A stretch of 7,444 bases of DNA, taken from Phycisphaerae bacterium. Its GTDB lineage: Bacteria; Planctomycetota; Phycisphaerae; SM23-33. Made by a program: the position numbers and the translations under genes. The notes under the pieces are model-generated. The model saw only the letters and a program-made list of their open reading frames with translations. It searched no databases and was not told where the DNA came from. This document shows, in pieces, positions 1 through 5,640 of the stretch (position 1 is the first letter of the stretch; each line of letters opens with the position of its first letter). Location of the stretch: contig JASLZV010000082.1 in assembly GCA_030754715.1 (NCBI GenBank), positions 1 to 7,444 on the forward strand. Direction: 5' to 3'.

Positions 1-378
1 ACCTTGTTGGTTACCGATCCGCGTGACGAGGCCTTGGGTGTCGCTTATGTCGGTCCCGCCGGAGTCCTCAAGCCTCATCCAGAATTCCACCGTCACTGTG
101 CCCTCGGTCTTCAGTTCAAATTCACGAACGTAGATGTCCCACCCCTGCCAATTCGCATTGAAGTCCCACCGGGCCGACTGCGTACCGCCGTGCTTATTGA
201 GGTCGGACACGAACAGCCCGCTGCCAGCCTCCCAGCCGTCGGTCCAGCCGCCCTGCCCGGTCAGTAACCCGGTGGTGTACCCCTCACCGGTCTCGAAACC
301 GCAACTCCACAGCGTTTCGCCCTGCGCCATTCCGGCCACGCCCAATACCACCAACAACGTTAATGCTAACTTCTTCAT
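1..378 (-). CDS. Secreted LamG/PEP-CTERM-like protein, N-terminal part (3' end outside window)
   Basis: The first 126 residues are visible and the frame is still open at the left edge. It begins with a clear Sec signal peptide: MKK, a hydrophobic core of about 15 residues (3-18), and a likely cleavage site near AQG-ET (residues 18-22). The mature protein starts with an FE-x-GEGY-x6-GQ-x-GW pattern (about 28-45) and has an EFWMRLED strand (98-105). This style is common in secreted, often PEP-CTERM-anchored, planctomycete proteins with LamG/concanavalin-like beta-sandwich domains. Any C-terminal sorting signal would lie outside the window. The ATG at 378 is chosen because upstream in-frame codons soon hit stops and it gives an ideal signal peptide. 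Its Shine-Dalgarno is weak, a diffuse purine tract. A good promoter lies about 300 bp upstream, so it is probably transcribed separately from the operon to its right. The role could be surface display or carbohydrate binding; no catalytic motif is visible. Confidence 0.72.
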   Translation of the reverse strand, partial: MKKLALTLLVVLGVAGMAQGETLWSCGFETGEGYTTGLLTGQGGWTDGWEAGSGLFVSDLNKHGGTQSARWDFNANWQGWDIYVREFELKTEGTVTVEFWMRLEDSGGTDISDTQGLVTRIGNQQG

Positions 379-414
379 CTCTTGTTTCCCTTCACGTCTT
401 TTTCTCTCTTCCTT
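371..414 (-). promoter_or_regulatory. Purine-rich tract spanning the start codon of the secreted protein gene
   Basis: On the minus strand 40 of 44 bases are A or G, running from about 36 bases before the ATG at 378 into the third codon. It contains AAGGAAG and GAAGGG but no well-spaced GGAGG. It likely supplies diffuse ribosome binding in an unstructured, A/G-rich initiation region. Confidence 0.35.
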
Positions 415-492
415 GCAGCCGCAACGGCCACGGATGCACATTCACCCGATACCAACCGCCGCGACGAAACGTCTCTCAAACCACCTGAGCTT

Positions 493-514
493 TCAATCTG
501 CCATATGCACCTCC
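493..514 (-). other. Three-codon mini-ORF (Met-Ala-Asp-stop) behind a strong ribosome-binding site
   Basis: On the minus strand GGAGGT (514-509) is followed after four bases by ATG GCA GAT TGA (504-493). This is the best Shine-Dalgarno match in the leader and much better than that of the real gene 115 bases downstream. It is in the same frame as the gene at 1-378, but the TGA and a later in-frame stop separate them, so it is not a longer N-terminus. It could be a minimal leader ORF, a ribosome stand-by site, or chance. Confidence 0.25.
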
Positions 515-617
515 AGTAGTTAAAAGAGACTTCGCCGACAATCGCTAATTACCTTGACGTTAATAGAGTGGTTACAACTTACCTCTCTTAACGCCCTTCA
601 TTTGCTACCGCTCAACC

Positions 618-672
618 AACCCTCACCCATTGCCGCTCTACCCTCACCTGTAAGTGAGAACTACCTCACTTC
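618..672. repeat. Three CCTCAC boxes at 21-22 bp spacing (GTGAGG on the transcribed strand)
   Basis: Copies are AACCCTCACCCA (618-629), TACCCTCACCTG (639-650) and CTACCTCACTTC (661-672). The CCTCAC cores start at 621, 642 and 664, so they are 21 and 22 bp apart, about two helical turns, which puts them on the same face of the DNA. The two left copies are part of a longer imperfect duplication, CCGCTC plus ACCCTCACC (608-627 and 633-648), differing by a 4-base insertion. The third copy forms one arm of the inverted repeat at 652-671. Such phasing suits a DNA-binding protein, but a small local tandem duplication also explains it. Confidence 0.4.
652..671 (-). promoter_or_regulatory. Perfect inverted repeat at the predicted transcription start
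   Basis: AAGTGAG, six bases, then CTCACTT: two perfect 7-bp arms. The outer end coincides with the predicted +1 of the promoter at 706-678. As DNA it is placed like a repressor operator (+1 to +20). As RNA it would be a hairpin at the extreme 5' end of the mRNA, a place where stems can protect against 5'-end-dependent decay. The sequence alone does not decide between these. Confidence 0.45.
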
Positions 673-677
673 GAACC

Positions 678-706
678 AGTGTATCCCAAAGACGGTTTCG
701 TGTCAA
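678..706 (-). promoter_or_regulatory. Sigma70-type promoter for the left-edge secreted protein gene
   Basis: On the minus strand there is a perfect -35 box TTGACA (706-701), a 17-bp spacer, and a -10 box TACACT (683-678), a 4-of-6 match that keeps the key TA at positions 1-2 and T at position 6. The predicted start is at about 671-672, giving an untranslated leader of about 293 nt before the ATG at 378. It sits downstream of the operon's last stop and points at the secreted-protein gene. A GAGA-TTTT-TCTC palindrome directly overlaps the upstream side of the -35 box. Boxes this good at exact spacing are uncommon by chance in GC-rich DNA, but the start is not proven. Confidence 0.6.
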
Positions 707-816
707 GAGAAAAATCTCGCTTCGGCTGAGTTCTTGCGACGAGCCCATTTTCCGATTCCGTTTCGAGACTCTTTTCTTCCAAACGCCCGTCCGCAGGGGG
801 CAATAACGTCTTGCCG

Positions 817-852
817 AAAAAGGGGTTGCTTATAGCGGGAGCTCGGACCCGC
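817..852 (-). terminator. Weak candidate terminator after the six-gene operon
   Basis: About 35 bases past the TGA of the 577-residue gene, the minus strand carries GCGGG-N8-CCCGC (852-835). An overlapping alternative GGGCCC/GGGTCC stem with one G-U pair lies slightly upstream. Five Ts (821-817) come 14 bases later. The stem is only 5 bp and the T-run is detached, so this is not a textbook intrinsic terminator. Readthrough into the left gene, or Rho-dependent ending, is possible. Confidence 0.22.
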
Positions 853-886
853 CAGGGGCCCGGATAATCCGTTCAGCGCCATCAAA

Positions 887-2620
887 TCAATCGTTCCGAC
901 CGAGCAGCTCCCGCAGTTGGGATCTCTTCTTCCGGATCGCCGCGGGCGAAAACATGCCCCACTGGGCCTCCTGGTGGAAGCCCAGTCGCCGGTCGGCGGC
1001 CACCAGGGGCAGTGCAGCCTCCAGATTGGCCAGTTCGTCGGCGATGATCTCGCGCTGCAGCCGGGTGACCTTTTCGCTTCGCCGCCGGCGACGAAGCAGA
1101 TACCAGCGATACACGTTCCAGGCGCTTCGAAACGCCGCCCCGGCCACCCCCGCGGTACCCAGTTCCATCGAGGCCCTGCAACGCCGGTCGGCCCGCGCCA
1201 AGGCCACTTCGTAAACCCGCACCGCGCCCGCCCACCTGGCTGCAAGTTTGCCCAGCAATTCAGCTATCTCAGGGAGCGAATAACTCGTGGCGCTGTCCTC
1301 CAGGCGATCGCCGAAGCTGTGCTTCAACCACGACGGGCCCATCGCCTTGCCGTCGAAGTGCAACTTCAGTGGGTAGGCCAGGGCGTAGTTGAGCGGCCCC
1401 CAATACAGAAACTCGTTGCCCCCGCCGATGGGATAGCAATAGCACGCCCTCATGAAGCCGTACCACGCCCGCACAACCCCCTCGGCATCGACCCCGCGCC
1501 CGAAGTAGTCGCGCGCCAGGCCGCCAAGCCACCGCCGCTCGCAGCCGTCAAGCCTGCTGCCCGACAGTTTCCCCACCGCAAAGACGTTCAGCGTGTCGGG
1601 CGCGCAGGCGAAATTCCAGCAGGCCATGTAACCCCGCACGCCCGAGCGGCGCATATAGCTGAACTTGCGATAAAGCGACACCACCAGCGGCAGGTTCGCC
1701 ACGGTGGCCAGTTCGTGCGTGGTGTTGATCTGGAGTTTCGCCCACATGCGGCGCTTCTGCGCGTTGACCTTTACCTCGCCGCCAAAACGCTTCGACGGGC
1801 CCGGGTAGATGAGGCTGTATTCCTCAACCTCCAGCCGCCGCCCGGAGCGGCTGACCACGCCGCCCCGCTCGAAGTCGCCCATCAGGATCACCTCCTCGCC
1901 CAGGCGGTCGGTCAGTGCTGCGTACGGGGGGTCCAAGTGCATGTTCCACGACCAGTCCCAGGCCACCACCTGCGCATCCGCCCGTGCCGATTTCACGGCC
2001 GTGTGGATGGTGTTGACAATCTCGGCGATCACTTCCTCCGGCCCGCGGGGCCCGCACCGCCGACATGCGCGCCCTTGCCCGCGAAATTCAGAGTACCCCG
2101 TATTGTTCGGATTGGTCGGCAGGTGCGCCCAGCAGTTACTGGCGTGCTCGCTGGCCGTGATGAGAATCACGCCGGCTAGATCAACCCGCCCGAACAACTC
2201 GCAAAAACCGTCGCGAAGATACCCCCGCACCTCGTGGCTCGACGAGCAAAGGGCATACTCCGGCGCTTCGTCCAAGAGCCTGCTGCGCAGCCCGGCAAGG
2301 CCCCGGTGGTCGCGCCAAAACCGGTGCCCCACCGGCAGGCCCAGCGGCTCGGTCATGTAAAGCCAGACCCCCAGACCGAGGCGCCGCCCCCGGCGGCAGA
2401 GTTTTTTCAACTCCTCGAGGCGCTGATCCGATTTCCGGACGTACTTGCGAAAAAGGTCCGTCGGCGCCAGGTTTCGCAGTATCCCGCGAAGCCAGATACC
2501 GTTAAAACCGGACCGGGCAATCTCCGCCAGCCGCTGCGGCGTGTGCGTCCGGTTGGCCGCCAGTATCTCATCGCCGTAGTAGTCGCTGTGGCCGCAGCGA
2601 AATATCCGCTCGTCAAACAT
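887..2620 (-). CDS. Putative TIM-barrel glycoside-hydrolase-like protein (577 aa), family not assigned
   Basis: I do not recognise this protein with certainty. The first ~350 residues alternate hydrophobic strands and helices in the manner of a TIM barrel, for example GIWLRGIL (41-48), LGLGVWLYM (81-89), LAGVILITASEH (148-159), AQVVAWDWSW (216-225), EEVILMGDF (242-250), LPLVVSLY (310-317) and GVRGYMACWNF (327-337). This layout is typical of GH20-like and related glycosidases. The acidic residues at strand ends (Glu158, Asp222, Asp249) are catalytic candidates. Cys163, His166, Cys186 and Cys189 (a C-RR-C motif) cluster in a loop and could bind zinc. The C-terminal ~200 residues are mostly helical, very Arg-rich near 509-514, and end with a RLGFHQEAQWGMF motif (545-557). 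There is no signal peptide, so it is probably cytoplasmic. The ATG follows GAGG at 5-base spacing. It is the last gene of the operon, 57 bp after the M24-like gene. A role on a glycan or glycoside is an inference from fold pattern and neighbours. Confidence 0.62.
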   Translation of the reverse strand: MFDERIFRCGHSDYYGDEILAANRTHTPQRLAEIARSGFNGIWLRGILRNLAPTDLFRKYVRKSDQRLEELKKLCRRGRRLGLGVWLYMTEPLGLPVGHRFWRDHRGLAGLRSRLLDEAPEYALCSSSHEVRGYLRDGFCELFGRVDLAGVILITASEHASNCWAHLPTNPNNTGYSEFRGQGRACRRCGPRGPEEVIAEIVNTIHTAVKSARADAQVVAWDWSWNMHLDPPYAALTDRLGEEVILMGDFERGGVVSRSGRRLEVEEYSLIYPGPSKRFGGEVKVNAQKRRMWAKLQINTTHELATVANLPLVVSLYRKFSYMRRSGVRGYMACWNFACAPDTLNVFAVGKLSGSRLDGCERRWLGGLARDYFGRGVDAEGVVRAWYGFMRACYCYPIGGGNEFLYWGPLNYALAYPLKLHFDGKAMGPSWLKHSFGDRLEDSATSYSLPEIAELLGKLAARWAGAVRVYEVALARADRRCRASMELGTAGVAGAAFRSAWNVYRWYLLRRRRRSEKVTRLQREIIADELANLEAALPLVAADRRLGFHQEAQWGMFSPAAIRKKRSQLRELLGRND

Positions 2621-2677
2621 TGTTTCCTCAACTTTGAAAGCAACTTTTACGTTCCAGGCAATCGATGCGACAACATG

Positions 2678-3844
2678 TCATCCCAGTTCGATGATCTCCA
2701 TGTGGGACTGCGACAGCATTTCCACCCCGTTGGCTGCAACACGGACGCCGTTCTCCCAGCGGAGGCCGAAATCGCCGTCCTGGAGAAACGTATCGACCTG
2801 GAAGGTCATGTTTTCGGCCAGCGGATAGTCGCTGACCGTCTCCATCCATGGCTTTTCCACCTCGATCATTCCCAGGCCGTGGCACGGCCCGTAGAGGAAC
2901 GCATCCTGGTAGCCTCGCCGGCGGAACAATTCCTCATACTTCTTGGCCACCTCGGAGGCGACGACGCCGGCCTTCATCCACCCGCATGTCTTGTGGTGCG
3001 CCTCGAGGCCGAATTCCACCAGCTCGCGCCGGCGCGGGGTCATTTTCCCCAGGCAGATCGGACGACCGACCGAAGGGGAATAACCGTCCACCCGCCCGCC
3101 AAGGTTCAACTGCACCATGTCGTTCGGTTCCAGGGTCCGGTGGGTAGGGCGCGAGATTGCGTGGGCGGTGCTGCCGGCCGACAGAACATACACGGGGTGC
3201 GATTCATACTCGGCGCCGTTTTCGTAAAGGGCCTTCTGAATGATGCCCACCGCCTGGAGTTCGGTCATTCCGGCCTTGATATTGTCCAGCACAACGTCGA
3301 GGGCAGCCTCGGAGATGCGGAACCCCTCGCGCAGGCAGGCCAGTTCGGCCGGCGACTTGATTTGTCTCAGGGAGGTCATGATGTTGTCGGCGTTAACGAT
3401 CTCGGCCTCGGGAAAGGCGCCGCGAAGCCCCTCGTAAACGGGCATGGTGGTTACCAGGTATCCGGCCACGCCGATCCGGTTCGGTCCGGTCACTCCGATG
3501 GAGGCAAAGACGTCGGAAAAACCGCTGACCTGGACGCCCGGGTAGGCCGGGTCGGCCGATTCGCGGTACTCCACCAGTTTGTGGATATTGTCGATGTGCG
3601 AGCGGTCGCGGGCGTACGTTTCGGACTCCGGCCCGATCATCAGCGCGGCCTGGCCGCCTGGCGCAATGGCCACCCCACCAATCTCAAAGAGCGGCCAATA
3701 CCCGGAGAAATAGCGGCAGTTGGCATAGTCCGCCTCGTTGGAATTGGCCACCAGAACGTCCAGGCCCGCCTCGGCCGCCAGCTTTGCGGCCCGTTGGACA
3801 CGACGCCCGTACTCGGCATCCGGTATTAGAACTCGATCTTTCAT
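2678..3844 (-). CDS. M24 (creatinase/Xaa-Pro peptidase) family protein with degenerate metal site
   Basis: At 388 residues it has the usual two-part layout: an N-terminal creatinase-like domain (about 1-155, ending near NADNIMTSLRQIKSPAE), then a pita-bread domain (about 165-388). The metal positions of classical M24 enzymes fall at Asn247, Ser258, His322, Asp351 and Glu364. Spacings of 11, 75, 29 and 13 fit archaeal-type prolidase well (11, 64 from the second Asp to His, 29, 14). So both bridging aspartates are lost, one Glu is Asp, and His and the last Glu remain. Loss of the first Asp to Asn within a LN motif also occurs in metal-independent creatinase. A C-N hydrolase without metals, or a non-catalytic protein, is therefore more likely than an active dipeptidase. 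The ATG at 3844 is preferred because GGAG (3855-3852) lies 7 bases upstream and the domain starts there. The frame stays open to 4036, but that extension would overlap the preceding gene and looks non-native. No signal peptide; cytoplasmic. Confidence 0.82.
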   Translation of the reverse strand: MKDRVLIPDAEYGRRVQRAAKLAAEAGLDVLVANSNEADYANCRYFSGYWPLFEIGGVAIAPGGQAALMIGPESETYARDRSHIDNIHKLVEYRESADPAYPGVQVSGFSDVFASIGVTGPNRIGVAGYLVTTMPVYEGLRGAFPEAEIVNADNIMTSLRQIKSPAELACLREGFRISEAALDVVLDNIKAGMTELQAVGIIQKALYENGAEYESHPVYVLSAGSTAHAISRPTHRTLEPNDMVQLNLGGRVDGYSPSVGRPICLGKMTPRRRELVEFGLEAHHKTCGWMKAGVVASEVAKKYEELFRRRGYQDAFLYGPCHGLGMIEVEKPWMETVSDYPLAENMTFQVDTFLQDGDFGLRWENGVRVAANGVEMLSQSHMEIIELG

Positions 3845-3851
3845 CCCGCAA

Positions 3852-3855
3852 CTCC
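3852..3855 (-). promoter_or_regulatory. Ribosome-binding site that fixes the M24-like gene start
   Basis: GGAG seven bases before the ATG at 3844. This supports the 388-residue protein over the longer in-frame reading from 4036, which would overlap the creatininase-family gene by almost 150 bases. Confidence 0.6.
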
Positions 3856-3888
3856 ATGATATTCGAAGAACGAAAAACAGAATCGGCC

Positions 3889-4638
3889 CTATTTCGAGGA
3901 CGCGCCCAGAAGGGTGCGCATTTTGTCCAGGATCATCTCTTTGGCCGCATTGCCGTATTCCAGATTGGCTTGGTCGGCCTGACGGCAGTACCATTTTTCC
4001 TGCGATAACCTGCCCATATCGACCCCCTCGGGGCAAAAGGCCATCATCAGCGAGGTTTCCTGCAAGGCCGCGTGGTCGATGGGGAACTTCTTCTGGGTGG
4101 CCTCGTCCATAAACGCATGCGTCTGTATCCAGTTGAACGGATTTTCACCCCCGGCGTGGTCGGAAAAGTAATCGGACATGCTGTTGTCACCCCACCATCC
4201 CTCCCCACGGGTCTTTTGGAGGAAATCGAAAATCGCCTGACGGGACGCCAGTTTAAAGGCCAGGTCGGTAGGCATGCCCGCCACAAAGTTCTCGCTCTGG
4301 TGATGAATGAAAAGATGGATGTTCCTGAACCCGATCCGAAGCAGCGATCGGAACAGTTCGCGCCCGAACCTGTTCAAGGCATCCGAGTCGACTTGGATCG
4401 TCCCCCTTTGCTCCGGCGACTCGACCACGTAACTCCCCGCCCCATAGTAAAACGGCGGGAGGATCACAAGATCCAATTCCTTTTCCAGCAGTTCGACTGC
4501 CCTGACCACCAGCAGCGTATCCACGCCGACAACGCAGTGCTCCGCGTGGTACTCCAGCACTCCTACAGGCAAAACAACCGGCCACGACTCTTTTATGGCC
4601 TGGCGGATCTGGTCCGGAAACATCAGCTCATATCGCAC
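3889..4638 (-). CDS. Creatininase-family amidohydrolase
   Basis: The 249 residues match the length and order of the creatininase superfamily, whose members hydrolyse cyclic amides, formamides, or in one case a beta-diketone (3-dehydro-scyllo-inosose hydrolase). The N-terminal LPVG-x-LEYHAEH-x4-GVDT block (residues 23-41) carries the metal ligands Glu29, His31 and Asp40, spaced as in creatininase (Glu34/His36/Asp45). A later HHQSEN (112-117) replaces the usual NG-H-x-E-N: Glu116 is kept, but the expected His position is Gln114 with His113 beside it. DHAALQETS (188-196) corresponds to the conserved HAG-x-ETS with His189 and Glu194. A Trp pair (148-149) sits where the substrate lid of creatininase lies. 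The start is GTG, with only a loosely placed AAGG about 10 bases upstream. The RYELM opening followed at once by the first conserved strand supports it over the internal ATG at codon 6. Cytoplasmic. The substrate need not be creatinine. It is 44 bp before the M24-like gene. Confidence 0.85.
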   Translation of the reverse strand: MRYELMFPDQIRQAIKESWPVVLPVGVLEYHAEHCVVGVDTLLVVRAVELLEKELDLVILPPFYYGAGSYVVESPEQRGTIQVDSDALNRFGRELFRSLLRIGFRNIHLFIHHQSENFVAGMPTDLAFKLASRQAIFDFLQKTRGEGWWGDNSMSDYFSDHAGGENPFNWIQTHAFMDEATQKKFPIDHAALQETSLMMAFCPEGVDMGRLSQEKWYCRQADQANLEYGNAAKEMILDKMRTLLGASSK

Positions 4639-4668
4639 TGGCGGGTTCCCTTTTGTCAGTTACCCCGG

Positions 4669-5622
4669 CTAGTTGTCAGGATAGACGAACTCGGGATAGT
4701 CTTCTTTCAGCCAAACCCGCAGGTCAGCGATTGTCTGGTCGCTCCAACCGATATACGGCGGACGGCATCGCTGGTGCCCCAGCAGACACCCGGCCGCCAC
4801 GGCCAGACCCTTGTCAAAAACCGGGTCCATCACCACCTCGTCCCGCCGGCTTACGAAGGCTGCGCAGTCGTTGCAGAACTCGGCAAGACGTTTTTGCATC
4901 TCAATGGCCTGATCCCATTGGTGCGATTCGGCCAGGGCGTACATCTTCAGGACAAACCTGGGGTCGGTGGCGATCAGCGAACTGTAACTTCCCCGTGCGC
5001 CCAGTTGCATGGCGGAGGCCAGCAGGCTCTCGCCGACAAAGTACGACAGATTCGGAGTCATCATGATCGAGTCCTGCAACTGGCCGAAATGGCTTCCGGC
5101 GAACGTGTACTTCACGCCGATGAGATTCGGCGCAACTTCGAGGATGCGCAGGTAATCCGGAGCGTTCAGAAACCGCTTGGTCCGGGGGATATTGTAATGG
5201 ACCAGTGGCATGTCGGGGCATGCGGTGTGAAGGTCCTTGAAGAACTGGAGCAGTTCGCGGTCGGTCAGTTTCATCCAGTATGGGATGTTGATCTGTGCGG
5301 CGCCGACCTCCTTCTTGTCGGCGGCGTACTCCAGCAACTTGATCGTCTTGGCGGTGGCGTCCGAACAGCAGCCGATCTGGAGGGGCTTCTGCGCCCTACC
5401 GCACAACTCGGCCTCGATGTCCACCATTCGACAAAACTCATCATACTCGATGACGTAGAACTCGCCGGTGCTGCCGGTGGTGTACAGGCCGTAGACCCCG
5501 GCGGCTATCATCCGTTCGATGTTCTCGGCGTACGTCTGCTCATCGAAGCGATAATCCTCGTCCCAGACCATCGTCACGCCGGCCCAGATGCCGCGAAGTT
5601 CTTCCGCTGTCAGTCGTGCCAT
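4669..5622 (-). CDS. DHDPS/N-acetylneuraminate lyase family Schiff-base aldolase
   Basis: The 317-residue class I (beta/alpha)8 protein belongs to the DapA/NanA superfamily, whose members make or break C-C bonds to pyruvate through a lysine Schiff base. The signature GSTGE (50-54, usually GTTGE) binds the keto-acid carboxylate. Tyr143 in HYNIP is the catalytic tyrosine, and Lys171 in LIGVKYTFAG is the Schiff-base lysine. True dihydrodipicolinate synthase has Arg five residues after the tyrosine; here that position is Thr148, with Arg147 and Arg150 flanking, so lysine biosynthesis is unlikely. The family also covers sialic acid lyase, 2-keto-3-deoxygluconate aldolase, hydroxyproline-pathway enzymes and acid-sugar dehydratases; the sequence alone does not choose among these. 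The ATG follows GGGAG at 6-base spacing. A C-terminal extension (about 285-317, ending in EDYPEFVYPDN) is longer than usual in short members. The catabolic neighbours favour acid-sugar or keto-acid breakdown. Cytoplasmic. Confidence 0.88.
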   Translation of the reverse strand: MARLTAEELRGIWAGVTMVWDEDYRFDEQTYAENIERMIAAGVYGLYTTGSTGEFYVIEYDEFCRMVDIEAELCGRAQKPLQIGCCSDATAKTIKLLEYAADKKEVGAAQINIPYWMKLTDRELLQFFKDLHTACPDMPLVHYNIPRTKRFLNAPDYLRILEVAPNLIGVKYTFAGSHFGQLQDSIMMTPNLSYFVGESLLASAMQLGARGSYSSLIATDPRFVLKMYALAESHQWDQAIEMQKRLAEFCNDCAAFVSRRDEVVMDPVFDKGLAVAAGCLLGHQRCRPPYIGWSDQTIADLRVWLKEDYPEFVYPDN

Positions 5623-5640
5623 AATATGCTCCCGCGGATT

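Larger units (their letters stand above)
379..886. other. 508-bp intergenic region with promoter and long leader
   Basis: No convincing protein gene fills this stretch between the operon's last stop and the left gene. It is visibly more AT-rich than the flanking genes. Reading on the minus strand it holds, in order: a weak hairpin/T-run (852-817); a GGCAA-N7-TTGCC inverted repeat (815-799) with no T-run; a strong promoter (706-678); an inverted repeat at the predicted transcript start; spaced GTGAGG boxes; a three-codon ORF with a strong ribosome site; two tiny stems (473-463 and 428-418); and a purine-rich tract over the start codon. The forward-strand reading frame at 554-835 has low-complexity, non-protein-like composition and no recognisable domain. 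A small RNA or riboswitch cannot be excluded, but I recognise no known class. Confidence 0.6.

Noticed and set aside
572..630. Two tiny minus-strand ORFs (630-598, 10 codons, and 601-572, 9 codons) overlapping by ATGA
   Set aside because: The overlap resembles translational coupling, but neither has a well-spaced ribosome site and ORFs this short are common by chance.
799..815. GGCAA-N7-TTGCC inverted repeat as the operon terminator
   Set aside because: The stem is only 5 bp and no T-run follows it on the minus strand. On the plus strand an A-run follows, which does not fit termination.
554..835. 93-codon plus-strand open frame in the intergenic region
   Set aside because: No ribosome site or domain is evident, its composition is unlike a real protein, and it lies antisense to the predicted promoter and leader.
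917..3829. Long plus-strand open frames (917-2179 and 2234-3829)
   Set aside because: They are antisense to the GH-like and M24-like genes, and their Pro/Arg/His-rich composition is typical of shadow frames.
2678..4036. Longer 452-residue form of the M24-like protein
   Set aside because: The extra 64 residues overlap the creatininase-family gene and do not resemble the family. A good ribosome site precedes the ATG at 3844.
2678..4638. Labelling the pair as a creatinine degradation pathway
   Set aside because: Family names are misleading here. The M24 protein lacks clear creatinase catalytic residues, the creatininase-fold protein has an altered loop, and the neighbours are carbohydrate-related.
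4669..5622. Calling the aldolase gene dapA or nanA
   Set aside because: The superfamily signature is present, but the substrate-specific residues do not match either enzyme well enough.
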